Position numbers and translations under genes: made by a program. Shown here piece by piece: positions 11,002 to 21,626 of a DNA stretch of 64,000 nt (the stretch's first letter is position 1; every line of letters begins with the position of its first letter). This DNA comes from Adiantum capillus-veneris (taxonomy: Eukaryota > Streptophyta > Polypodiopsida > Polypodiales > Pteridaceae), in contig CM043955.1 in NCBI GenBank assembly GCA_014529385.2, forward strand, positions 146,358,640 to 146,422,639, written 5' to 3'. The notes under the pieces were generated by a model that did no database searches, was not told the DNA's origin, and worked only from the letters and a program-made list of their open reading frames with translations.

Positions 11002-11665
11002 GCTCACAAGAATGAAGTGAGTCTACTATGAGCCTAGGAGACTATATGCCTTAGCGGGTCTGGACTCATGTATCTCTCAAGCTCACCCATTAGCCAGGTT
11101 AGTACATTTGGTGTACAATCAACTTCAAAAAAAGGTCAATTGGATGTTGTATACCCAGTTTCTGGCAACTTTGATGGATTCTTTGATTCTAGAAAAAAAA
11201 AGTTCTCTCATCAGTATTGTTGAATTTTGATGAAATTTCATTAGTGAGCTTTCCCTAGCCTAGAGATTGCTGCTATATGCTTGGTTTCCCATTGGGATGC
11301 CTATAAACCTGCTTGTTTATCTTTTCCTTTAATTTTTATATTAAATTGATAAAAGTTATAAAAAATCCATAAATACAACAAAATATTATCAAAAAAGAGA
11401 AAACACAACTATAACACAAAATCTTGACTGTTGTGCCTTTTTTTGGTTAGATTATTCCACTTTTTGGCCCTTTTAGACCAAAGAAAAGTCACTAATATAT
11501 ACATATTTACACATACCTAGGGGCTAATCTATGGCATTTGTCTCCAATTTGCTTTCTTGGACTCACTTAGAGGGTTAAAAAGCTCAACTCAAATTTTTTG
11601 CAATACAATGAAAACTTTAGTCAATTTCTTCCAAAAAACATTGCCTTATATATAAAAACCTGATT
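11001..11665. other. Intergenic, nothing recognised
   Basis: Non-coding, AT-rich sequence up to the CACTA target duplication. No reading frame, RNA gene or clear repeat is seen. Confidence 0.5.
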
Positions 11666-11668
11666 ATA

Positions 11669-11680
11669 CACTACAAGAGG
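11669..11680 (+). repeat. CACTA left terminal inverted repeat
   Basis: CACTACAAGAGG, perfectly inverted at 16846-16857, preceded by target duplication ATA. Confidence 0.93.
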
Positions 11681-11729
11681 TTGTGTGCTCTTGTGACGCT
11701 GTTAACGACGAAAATACACTGGGTTTTTA

Positions 11730-11905
11730 TAACCCCCGGCGTCGCTAAAACCATCGTTACGAGCGTCGCTATATGCGTCGCTATGGGCGTCGCTATAAGC
11801 GTTGCTATATAGCGACGCTCATAGAGACGCTCATAGCGACTCATATAGCGACGTTTACACAGAAGACTATAGCGACGCTCATAGCGACACTTATAGCGAC
11901 GCCCG
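11730..11905. repeat. CACTA left subterminal repeat array
   Basis: At least eight direct and inverted copies of a GCGTCGCTAT core fill this span. The first half is mostly direct, and from about 11806 the inverse TATAGCGACGC dominates, so the array can fold into a long imperfect hairpin. Subterminal repeats of this kind bind the TNPA-type protein in CACTA elements. Confidence 0.85.
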
Positions 11906-12267
11906 AGAGAAATTTTTTTTGGTGGCAGGGCATTGAATGCCTTGCCACCCATCAACCATATTGTACTTGATTCACTTTTTAAAAAAAGTGCAAGGGTAGA
12001 TAATAGACCCAAAATAGTCACCCACAAGACGCATTGTTTGCAAAATTGACAATTGTACACATCATAGGCAAAATGAATTGATTGGCAAATGTAATAATGA
12101 AAATTGTACAACATCATAGGCATAAAGAATTGATTGGCAAAAGGAACTGCGGTGACAAATGTAATAATATACATGGTTCAAAAAGACGTATAAAATCCGT
12201 CTCATGATACATAAGCTATGAGAAACCCTAAACTAATGCTATCTAGCTACGGCTAAACTGACATCGT

Positions 12268-13579
12268 TTAGTCAGACGTCTCATCGCGTCCAAGCGGCGT
12301 ATCTATCGGATTCTGCAAAAAAAGACAATAAGACAGCTTTCAGTAAGTATAAACATATAACGACATTTATAAAACAATACAAAAAATAAAAAAGAGTAAA
12401 CCCTAATACTAACCATGCCGCCGCGAGAACTGAGAATGTCCATCAGGGCGTTTAAGCCCTTCCTGCCTGCGTACTCGCACTCGTACGGTGTGGGATCACG
12501 TCATGTCATCGACCACTGTCAAAACATACAAAGATTTCATTATGTTAGAACTAAAAAACTCATAAACCCTAAACTATTGAACATAAAGAGCAATGTGAAA
12601 ACACTTACAAAATCGGCCTCAAATGATGCCCATCCACCGCTCCCCAAGTGGTGCGAGCTCCCTGCCTCTATTCGCGCTCTGGCTGCATCCTTTTGTTGCT
12701 TCCACTTGTCGGGATTCTCGCGCGCTGCTTTCTTCGCATTCTTCCAATCTTCTTTGGCCAGCCAATCTGGCCTGTTCCACCCATTCTTGATTGCTTTTTG
12801 CACTTCGGAACGCTTGTGTTTGCAGTATTCGCGCATTCGAATCTTCATCAGGTCTTCATTGAAGCGTTGATCCCGTGTTGGAACGGGAAACTCATCATGA
12901 AGTATGCTGATGACTCTGTTTTTTAAATCACTTGGTACTTCACTCCATTTGTTTAGTATGTAGTGTCTAAACAGCTGAGAGCAAAGACCACGCATGCGCG
13001 AGATCACCTTCTTGCCGTCATCATCCATGATGATGCCGCCGCTGATGTCGACGGAGTAAGGCAAGCCCTCTGGCCGGTGACGCGTGAACCTGGGTGTCCC
13101 GGCAGGGGTCTCTAGCGGCGTGTCGATGGGGGTACGGACGTCAGGTGTCTCCACCGGCGTCTGGGCCCCGAAGTGAGGAGTGTTGAGTGGGGTGGCTCCT
13201 TGCGGAGTAGGTAGAGGTGTGTAGCTTCTAGGAACAGTCAGCCGTGCAAAACCTGGCGTAGATGGCGATGCTGTGGCTGGTGTGGGGGCGGGCAAAGAAG
13301 GGGAGGGTAAAGAGCCCCGTCGAACACGAGGCGGTGTGGAGGCATCGGTGGCGGAATCCCCACAACAACCGCCACCGCCACCACTAGAGCGCCGGTGTCT
13401 AGACGAGTGTGAAGCTCGTCTCGTCGACGCCGAAGCTTCGGAGTGCGCCGAATGCTCCGAAAGAGAGGGAGATGCGGATGGAGTAGGAACGCGCGATGAT
13501 GCGCCAGAGCGATGACGCTCCACGTACCACTGTCTCTGCTGCGGTGACAAAGAAGAAAGAAACTCCTCATCATCCATAT
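12268..13579 (-). CDS. Transposase_24-like (TNPA/Ptta-type) protein of the CACTA element
   Basis: The main exon is 12609-13579, with an ATG at 13575-13577 just after a TTTAATGCAG acceptor. A serine/proline-rich N-terminal half contains repeated TPxxTP motifs. It is followed by a conserved C-terminal region: W.EVPSDLKNRVI, then a basic K/R-rich helix (REYCKHKRSEVQKAIKNGW, NRPDWLAKEDW), typical of the plant Transposase_24 family. These proteins are thought to bind subterminal repeats. A GTAAGT donor at 12603-12608 joins in phase to an exon at 12414-12515, and a GTTAGT donor joins to a last exon at 12268-12312 ending in TAA. Both later exons stay in the same frame. The fifth codon of the second exon is TGA, so the protein either ends there or the gene is broken by one stop. 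Confidence 0.72.
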
Positions 13580-13849
13580 CTGCATTAAACACACGAATAT
13601 TTAAACTTAATATTGAATGAATAGAGTAAACAATGACGCAAAGACCATTAAATACAATGACATAATGACGCATATAAATACAATGACGCAATGAATTGAG
13701 TGATAGAAGAGGCAAGTTGAAAACTCAGAATTTTCAATCAAAAGATGTGAGCGCGAGTAGAAAAGAGCGTTATACACCATGGAAGGTACTTAGAGAGCCA
13801 GAGCTTTTACAACACGGAGCAAAATTGTTCAAATACAATATTTGTGGCT

Positions 13850-14602
13850 TTAAGAGATCTCTCTCTCATCCTCGCATAACTCAGCATAACTTCCTATATC
13901 TATATAGAGCTCTCCGTTTAAACACATATCCTCTGTTTCATTTTGTAGCTCCTCTGCATGCACCCCATATAGAGTAGTAGCATCTTGATGCTCGTCTGGC
14001 ACCACCGCAGCGGCTTCTGATTGAGCATCTTCTCTGATCTCCTCCATTGATGTCGTTGTGATTGGCACATGGTAGCCTTCATACGTCCTTGCACTACGAG
14101 GGGCTACCTCTATGACGTACCACCAGTTTGATGTAGACTTTGTAGGATGAAATATTACCTGCCAGAGCCACATAACTTACATGAGAGCTTTCAAGCACAT
14201 AACTTGTAAAAGGGGGATGTTAACTATTTACATACTTACTTGTTCACAATGCTCGGGTAGTACGAAAGTGTCTCTTAGGTCAGTCCATTTCTCAGTAGAA
14301 TCCACCTTAAGAAAACCAGACTCTCCTCTACGCACAGTAGCGTTGCGACCCTCCATGATTATCTTGAACCATTGCACGTCGAACAAGTCGACAAAAAATC
14401 CTCTGTAATCGATCCTCAAAATCTCTTGCAGCGTGCCGAAGTAAGCGAGTTCCGCCACCACAGGATCTGCATCAGAGGAACGTCGTCGAGTAGACTGTTC
14501 AAATTTTGCCATGATTCCACAATCTTGAGTAAAACGCTTTTTGTCGATTCGTTCCACCCTAAAATGTCGACCTTTACACCATGCTGCTGTGTATGACTTA
14601 TA
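13850..14602 (-). pseudogene. C-terminal (DUF4216-like) exons of a TNPD-type CACTA transposase gene
   Basis: Two exons read on the minus strand. The first (14240-14602) starts after a CGTTGTAG acceptor and encodes a GxHFRVERID...TQDCGIM entry, a YFGTLQEILRIDYRGFFV strand and DVQWF. It ends with a GTAAGT donor. The second (14158 down to about 13850) follows a GGCAG acceptor in the same phase and continues VIFHPTKSTSNWWYVIEVAPR before an acidic tail ending near 13850. This order matches the DUF4216 region at the C-terminus of plant CACTA transposases. The upstream catalytic exons are missing; the intron before 14602 abuts the N-terminal fragment directly. Confidence 0.7.
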
Positions 14603-14618
14603 CTACAACGAACAAAGA

Positions 14619-15155
14619 TTATGAGTGGCCGTTCAAACGTTCAAACATGCAGCCGTTCAACTTTGCCTGCATGTTGAGAAGAACCAAGAGTGCTTTCAAT
14701 CTAGACATACGTGCTCCATTATACAATGGCGTATCGGCTTCACTTTTCATATCATCATAGATAAGCCTTTCTGAATCCATGATCGTCTCGATCATTTCAT
14801 CAATCTCGAGCTCAAACATTGCCTCGTTGGGAATGTGCTCTGCATGATCATCCCCCGAGCTGTCAGAGGCTACATCTTGTGGCCTCACATATGCTGCTTG
14901 ACCAAAGCGCCTGCGAACACGTCTATTGGGTTGCAAGATTGCTGCTTGTTGGCCAGCGTCAGAGTCCGACGAGTTATAATTGGCAACAACTCGATCTATA
15001 ATAGATGGATCGAACTCGCCAAATTCGCGAACGTGCTGCAAAGAAACACGTCTTGTCCGTCGCACAGCATGCTTGCATTGATTACAAGGACATAAGACCC
15101 TCGTTGAGAGATAGGTGTTTCGGTTGGACGGTCCCACATCCTCGTCGCTACTCAT
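14619..15155 (-). pseudogene. N-terminal fragment of a TNPD-type CACTA transposase
   Basis: A 178-codon frame starts with a real ATG at 15153-15155. It carries the Transpos_assoc-like cysteine motif CPCNQCKH followed by VSLQHVREFGEFD, then an acidic linker, then the ADTPLYNGARMSRLKALLVL stretch. That stretch normally precedes the catalytic Transposase_21 domain (compare PLYPGC..S.L of En/Spm-like proteins). The frame then stops at 14619, 17 bases before the next exon, so the DDE domain and several hundred codons are deleted. The (TC)n tract 65 bases upstream of the ATG would lie in the 5' leader or promoter. Confidence 0.75.
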
Positions 15156-15217
15156 AACGAGGATAAAAAACTTATAACCTGGACAACAAATTTAATATTC
15201 TATTGGCATTCTTCGTC

Positions 15218-15220
<3 letters not shown>

Positions 15221-15273
<53 letters not shown>
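15221..15273. repeat. (TC)n microsatellite
   Basis: A pure TC run of about 53 bases lies just upstream of the CACTA transposase ATG (minus strand GA). Confidence 0.95.
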
Positions 15274-15275
<2 letters not shown>

Positions 15276-16190
15276 CTCACATTCTCTAGTCATGTCCAAT
15301 CCCCGCACACCTCGGTCTAGAGGTGCACGGAGATCAGAACCACCGGGTTATAATCTCGTCTTTATTGGTCAATACCTATATTTGTGGGTACAAGAAATCT
15401 ACACACCCACGTCTACATGATACTGCATGTAGTGGACAAAACCCCTTTGCCTCTTCTCTAGCTGTAGCACTTCACAGCATCTTAACATCTTTTCACAGTA
15501 GATCTTTTCACTGTTCGTCTAACTCTAAACCCTAAACCGTAAGTAATTCTTGCGTGGACTCGATCTAACGTAAATAAGCGTAAATCTAAATAAACGTAAA
15601 TCTAACTAAAAATAAAGCTAAATCTAATTTAACGTAAGTCTAATGACTAGAGGTTGTCTAGATGGTCATTGTGTCGGGGATGTAGTGACTCTTGCCGCCC
15701 TGAAGATCCACCTTCTTCCCTATCTTCTGAAGACATTTCACCAGTACTTTTGGATCGACGGAGCCCACCATGAGTGAAGGGAGCAATACCCTATATTCCA
15801 TTGAGGGCTTTCTTCACCCGCTTCATGCAGGCATCGCAGTCTATGGAGACCTAAATCTAATCTAATATAACGTAAATCTAAATCTAGCTTAAATAAACGT
15901 AAATCTAGTTAAAAATAAACCTAAATATAATTTAATGTAAGTCTACATATAACCTAATCTTTAACGTCTTTTAAGATAGTTTCCTACGACGTTATAACTC
16001 TCTTCTTCTTGTGTGTGTGCGCGTGTGTGGATGTGTGTGCCAATAAAAAGAGATATAACCTTTCTATCACCCATGCCAAGTATGATAGATTGATTATGCC
16101 ATTTCCCTCTTGAATAATAGGTCTTGAGTTCAACTCCTCGTCGGCTAGATCTTTAGGTCTTTTAATTTTAATTAGTTTCCTACGACGTTA
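15274..16190. other. CACTA internal non-coding region with ACGTAAATCTAA-rich repeats
   Basis: No gene is seen. Two blocks (about 15565-15650 and 15845-15955) are built from degenerate ACGTAAATCTAA units and resemble each other over most of their length. One telomere-like CTAAACCCTAAACC is at about 15524. This is the upstream side of the minus-strand genes, so promoter elements may lie here, but I cannot point to one. Confidence 0.6.
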
Positions 16191-16193
16191 AAT

Positions 16194-16400
16194 TAGTTTC
16201 TCTCTCTTTCTCTCTCAATGTGTGTGCGTTTTTTTGGATCGTATGCATGTTTTCTCTCTCTTTTCCTCTCTCAATGTGTGCGTTTTTTGTTTATGCATGT
16301 TCTCTCTCTCTTTTCCTCTCTCAATGCGTGCGTTTTTTGTTTATGCATGTTCTCTCTCTCTTTTTCTCTGTCAATGTGTGTGTGCATTCTTTGTTTATGT
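16194..16400. repeat. 50-bp minisatellite, about four copies
   Basis: A unit containing TGCATGT, a CT-rich run, CAATGTGTGCG and T6 recurs with anchors TGCATGT at 16244, 16294 and 16344, exactly 50 bases apart. A diverged copy lies on the left and a longer one on the right. Confidence 0.88.
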
Positions 16401-16427
16401 ATGTGTGTGTGCGTTTTTGTTTTTGTT

Positions 16428-16431
<4 letters not shown>

Positions 16432-16458
<27 letters not shown>

Positions 16459-16581
16459 AAAAACACTATGTGTGTGTGTGTGTGTATGTGTGTGTGTGAT
16501 AGAGAGAGAGGGAGAGAGAAAGAGGGGAAGGGAACATGAGAATGAGGAGAGGGAAGGAGCATACCTGGCTCTCCTTCCTCT

Positions 16582-16614
<33 letters not shown>

Positions 16615-16620
16615 GAGAAG

Positions 16621-16652
<32 letters not shown>
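16432..16652. repeat. Cluster of (CT)n, (GT)n and (GA)n microsatellites
   Basis: CT 16432-16458, GT-rich 16470-16498, GT 16587-16614 and GA 16627-16652 follow one another inside the CACTA right half. Confidence 0.93.
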
Positions 16653-16655
<3 letters not shown>

Positions 16656-16691
16656 GGGAGAGCGTTACCTGCTCCTTGCTTGAGGGCGCCG

Positions 16692-16720
16692 AAAAACTCA
16701 GATCTGAGATCTGAGTTTTT
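16692..16720. repeat. Perfect 13-bp inverted repeat
   Basis: AAAAACTCAGATC, a three-base TGA loop, then GATCTGAGTTTTT. It lies about 30 bases inside the right subterminal hairpin of the CACTA element. Confidence 0.9.
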
Positions 16721-16749
16721 GGGCGCGCTCGGTTATTTTTTTACCCCCG

Positions 16750-16811
16750 CCGGCGTCGCTATGAGCGTCGCAAATTTCTTTGTAAATTTGCGACGCTCAT
16801 AGCGACGCCGG
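16750..16811. repeat. CACTA right subterminal 28-bp perfect hairpin
   Basis: Two 28-base arms (16750-16777 and 16784-16811) are exact complements separated by CTTTGT. Each arm holds two GCGTCGC-type cores, so the hairpin is made of the same unit as the left subterminal array. A single direct unit (GAGCGTCGCTA, about 16825-16835) and the terminal repeat follow. Confidence 0.93.
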
Positions 16812-16845
16812 GAAATTTTTTTTTGAGCGTCGCTAATATGAATAG

Positions 16846-16857
16846 CCTCTTGTAGTG
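16846..16857 (-). repeat. CACTA right terminal inverted repeat
   Basis: CCTCTTGTAGTG, the exact inverse of the left end, followed by target duplication ATA. Confidence 0.93.
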
Positions 16858-16860
16858 ATA

Positions 16861-17164
16861 GTCAGGTTTTATGTCCGCATTTAGAATGCCTCTCCCCTTT
16901 CTTGATGGAGTTCTCCTAGATGACAATAAATCACTAGGGTATTACATTGCATTGGTGAAAAAGACATGCTAATGCATGGTCCTATGCTGTGGCCCTATCA
17001 AATGCATACATAAAAGATGCCTGGAAAATTAAAGTTGTGCAAGAAGTGGGCATTGAGCAATGGCTCAATGGAGTTTGACTTTGAAGTTGATGTATTTTGG
17101 CTAAATACAGCTCATACCATGTAATAAGATTTGTCACGGAATTTGGTATTATCCTTTTACTACA
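16861..17164. other. Flank between CACTA element and LTR, nothing recognised
   Basis: Non-coding. A minus-strand frame at 16982-17197 has no recognisable domain. Confidence 0.5.
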
Positions 17165-18365
17165 ACGGAATTTTGATGAAAAGAGAGAGTCTTCCATTAA
17201 GAGGATTCTTTATGAGAGAAGAGAGAATGCTTGGTTGGAAAATACAACAAGAACTACCCCTGTGTAATGACTTTGTATCATAGATTCTTGCATGAGAGAG
17301 ACTTGTTTAATAATACAACTTTTGTGCTCTTCAAAAGTTAGATTGATGCCATGAAGATGGAAAGCTTCATGCATCCTTAATTACACTTAGTGGAGCCTCT
17401 ATCCCAAGACCTCAAATACCTTCAAAGGTGGAGAGAGCTAGCGGGGATCTAGGCATTGAGCATTCTTCAGCATCAAGTGAGACCCCCTCCCATTAAATTT
17501 TCCTTGGATAGCAAGGGGATAGCAATCTCTCATGCAATTGGCTCTTGCCAAGGACTAGCTATTGAATGGCTTTTTTCTCTTTGGGCAAATACATTGGCAT
17601 TGTGCCAAGTGTCCATTCCACCTTGAGAAGAGGGAGCTTGATGCTTTAGACATGTGATGCTTAATTATTATTGGGTTTGAGAGTGTATTATCCAATAAAA
17701 TTCAAGCTTGCTCAAGGGTAACATAATGCTATGTTTGATCTATGTTTTAGATGCCTTGCTTGAGGGAAACTCTTGGGACTTAGTATACAAGAAAAAGTTA
17801 CAAGCATACAAGAGTGAGTTCATATTATGCAAGTGTGCTTGTCAACTTGGCCACTATCATATAACATGAACATTACTGCTTAAATTCACTAACTTTGAAT
17901 TATCTAATACATGCAACACACTTTTCCACTAAATTTGCTTGGCACAATATTCACTTAAGACTAGGCTACTTTAATTACTAGGCCAAAAATGATCAAAGTA
18001 ATTTTCATAAGCTCACAATAAGAACTTGGATAAGCTAGCTAGGCCCTTGCTTAAGCTAGCTCCCTAATTACATGCTCAACCTTTGAACTTACCTTCTCCT
18101 TGTTCCACCTAGTAACTTTTTTATAAGACTTTTGCACTATCCTTTGGAGGCTAAATGAAGCTAACCCTTAGGTCATCTCAAGCTTCATTGAATTTTCATT
18201 GCTATTTTGTAGACCTTCTCTCCTTGTAACTCTCTACCTAGGACTGAGAGAAGTCTAGCAGCATATATTATATTCTAACTCTTGTTCTCTTTATCTTTCC
18301 ATTTTAGCTGGCCAATCTAAGATGAGAGGATCATTTGAGAAAGTTAGATATTACATTTTATGACA
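17165..18365 (-). mobile_element. LTR of a minus-strand Ty3-type retrotransposon (copy B)
   Basis: This copy aligns with 1-1335. The inner edge is set at about 18365. There, on the minus strand, a purine-rich AAGGGACAGG is followed by TGTCATAAAATG, a polypurine tract next to a TG LTR start. The decayed 3' end of pol lies further upstream on the minus strand (18715-19107), as expected for a 3' LTR. The outer edge is approximate. No reading frame is seen inside. Confidence 0.6.
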
Positions 18366-18714
18366 TTACCTGTCCCTTAAAATTATAGTCATCCTCAACT
18401 ATGAGGTGGAGAAAATAAATTTGAGTCACTAGTCCATGGTTTCCTCGTGGGTAGAGGATCCCTTTTTACCCAACGTCATCATTCTAGAATGGATGACTAG
18501 TCCATTTGGTGCTGGAGAAATTTAGCTGTTGCAAGCATGTTTACCTTAGTCCATATAATTATTCTAGAGTATATTGACAAGTTCTACTTAGTGCTTGGGA
18601 GACGTAGCTACAACAAGATGATCATAAGCATGCATACTTCAAAACATGTGCACATAAAAGGAAACAGAGTCTTATAAGACAAAAACTTTACACATTAAAT
18701 GCATTTACATGTGC

Positions 18715-19107
18715 TTACTCAAGTGAGTCATTGTAAGCTTTGAAAAGGTTCATATAATCCTTAAGCTGGATTCTTTGCATCCATAGAGCATCTTCAAAAG
18801 GATAATTCTTGAATTTAATGAGATATCGTCAAATAATCTTACCATTTAATAATACCTTGTCTTCATGTCATAAGATGGACTCGGGTTGAAGTACCTCTTT
18901 GTGATCTGCAAATTTTGGAGAATTTTTAATCACTGGTTTTTTGGGTGGCTCTTGTTTGTAAGGCTTAAGTAGGCTCACATGAAAAGCATTGTGTATGAGC
19001 CAGTGGTTGGGAAACTTCAATTGATAAGCCATCACCATCTCATTGAGTGACTTAAGAATTTGAAAGGGACCGTAGTATCTTTTTGCTAACTTAGCATAAT
19101 TGTCCAA
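18715..19107 (-). pseudogene. Ty3/gypsy pol remnant: integrase C-terminus and chromodomain-like end
   Basis: On the minus strand the frame opens with KLAKRYYGPFQILKSL and HNAFHVSLLKPYK, the hallmark of the Ty3/gypsy integrase C-terminal GPY/F-type region. After a stop at about 18866 the same frame resumes with HEDKVLLNGKII, RYLIKFKNYPFEDALW and KDYMNLFKAY, resembling a chromodomain-like end. Everything upstream (catalytic integrase, RNase H, RT) is missing beyond 19107. Confidence 0.8.
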
Positions 19108-19203
19108 TCATTGCAACATAGATTTCCACCTTGCATGCCACCTCACGTGGGTTGCCAACTCACAATCCACGTGAGCTGCCACCTTGCATGCCATATCACA
19201 TGG

Positions 19204-19303
19204 ATGTCTAAGTCACCCTCTACATAAGCTGCCACCTACGTGCTATGTCACATATGTCTAAGTCACCCTCTACATAAGCTGCCACCTACGTGCTATGTCA
19301 CAT
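19204..19303. repeat. Two-copy 50-bp tandem repeat
   Basis: ATGTCTAAGTCACCCTCTAC and the following bases repeat exactly 50 bases apart, at 19204 and 19254, almost without difference. Confidence 0.92.
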
Positions 19304-20239
19304 AGATATAAATATGGGATTAAATTAGCTTATATTAATTATCTATTTAACTAATAATTTTATTGCATTTTTAGTTTTTTTAAATATTAAAAATAACAAA
19401 AAGTATAAAGTCCTTAAAAAATATCATAAAATATAAAAATTAGATAATTTTTTGATTGAAAATTGAAGGATGGCTAGTACCAAGCAAATATTTTTAACTT
19501 GAAATTAAATAAAAAATTATGTACAAAATTTATTAAAAAATCATCAAAATAAATCAAAACCCTAAATAAACACCCAAAAAAACCTATAAATAAAAAAGCC
19601 TAAGAAATTTCAAGGAACTGAAAATATGCATGAAAATAATTTCAAATAATGAGTCCAATACAATAATAAGCTAATAATAATTCTAATTCTCCTTGAATAA
19701 TCTCATTCTTTTCATTATAATTTCTTTTGAGGTGATTGGTTTACTTGATCACTCTTAGATTTTAGTAGATAGTGCTTAGGTTGTGGTCTGATATAAAAGG
19801 CCTCATATATTTAGATGGGCTCATTTGCACACCTCTCTTCTTGCATGCACTTACCTCTCTACGTATAAGCCATAAAAATGGGCTCTCAATCACGTCGATC
19901 TCGCAAAAGTGATAGGAAATCCAAGCATCCCGCACATGACACCCGAGAGCAGCTTGAGGTTATTTGCCTTGAGTAAAAAAGGGTGAAGGATCGGGAGTGC
20001 AAACAAATATCTGGAGGTCGGACTTGAGCATCAAGTGCCTTGGCATCAATGTTTGAGCTTGTTTTGCCACCTCTCCTTGCTGCATTATAGGCATCGTCTC
20101 CTCCCCGTCCTTACCTTGATTAATCAAGAGCCATTTGCAAAATGGAGAAAGGAGAAGCATGCCACTTAGCATTGGTTGATTGGAGAGGAAACGGCAGAAG
20201 GTAGAGGTTAAATTTAGTGCGAGCTTCATCCAAAAAAAA
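19304..20239. other. AT-rich spacer
   Basis: No gene recognised. Strongly AT-rich at 19330-19700. A short ATG-started frame at 19877 (MGSQSRRSRK...) ends after about 30 codons and matches nothing. Confidence 0.5.
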
Positions 20240-20339
20240 CAATGTTGTCTGCTTTTGTCGCATCAAAGAAGGCAGAGGACGAACGATATGGGAAAGTGGA
20301 TGAGCTTGCAGGGGGTGGTGAAGTAGCCCTCGCTTGCTG

Positions 20340-21020
<681 letters not shown>

Positions 21021-21066
21021 TAGTCAGAGCACACCGTAGCCGAGGAGATGGTATATCAGGTGCATC

Positions 21067-21069
<3 letters not shown>

Positions 21070-21119
<50 letters not shown>
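21070..21119. repeat. (GA)n microsatellite
   Basis: A pure AG run of about 50 bases downstream of the PPR relic. Confidence 0.95.
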
Positions 21120-21121
<2 letters not shown>

Positions 21122-21618
21122 CAGCAATGGTTGAACTAGCTTCGTCCCCAAAATCTTGTCTTGTAAGGTCTCCACCTTTCTAGCTGTCGGGAATTAACTC
21201 AAGCTTTAGGAGAAAGCATTCATCAGGCAATCAGGTAAAAACTCTATCTCAGAAGCAATGAAAAATGGTATTTTTGAAGTCTTAAGCACAACAAACCCCA
21301 GGCTAGAAATTTTCAGAATTGAATTCAATAAAAACTGACACAGTTATGGCCCCTGGAAGTTTACACTATGAATTGAGTAAATTAAATAAAAATTGTAAAC
21401 TTTTCTTCTAAAGTTCTTAGATATTTATAGACATTTCCAAAATTAATCATTAAAAGTCAAAAAATAGCAAAAAATCTATTTTGTGTATCTGGGGGGCTGT
21501 GTGGGACAGTAATGAACTTGCCCAGGTTGGAATTAGCAGCAGGGGGCACTTGTGGACCTGTAGGGCTGCCTTGGGATGCAAGTTATTGCCATTTCCAGCC
21601 TGTGAGTGCCCAAAAACC

Positions 21619-21626
21619 TATAAATA
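21619..21626 (+). promoter_or_regulatory. Putative TATA box upstream of the 152-bp array
   Basis: TATAAATA in a CCTATAAATAAGACCCC context, followed by a CT-rich stretch (21670-21710) like a plant 5' leader. It lies 4.3 kb before a gag-like ATG at 25923, with only tandem repeats and an inserted element in between. An LTR promoter is the simplest reading, but no LTR edge or primer site was found, so this is inference. Confidence 0.35.

Larger units (their letters stand above)
11669..16857 (-). mobile_element. CACTA (En/Spm-type) DNA transposon, 5.19 kb, internally deleted
   Basis: The element begins CACTACAAGAGG at 11669 and ends with the exact inverse CCTCTTGTAGTG at 16857. It is flanked on both sides by ATA (11666-11668 and 16858-16860), the 3-bp duplication expected of CACTA elements. 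Subterminal arrays of GCGTCGCTAT-type repeats occupy both ends (11730-11905 and 16750-16835). Inside, on the minus strand, lie the N-terminal part of a TNPD-like gene (14619-15155), its C-terminal exons (13850-14602) and a Transposase_24-like gene (12268-13579). The catalytic DDE core is absent, so the element is probably non-autonomous. Confidence 0.9.

Noticed and set aside
15524-15537. Telomere-like CTAAACCCTAAACC
   Set aside because: Only about two units; too short to be an interstitial telomere tract and common by chance or as a promoter box.
16218-16714. Cysteine/leucine-rich frames of 93-164 codons
   Set aside because: Products of the 50-bp CT/GT minisatellite and adjoining microsatellites; all three forward frames are open for the same reason.
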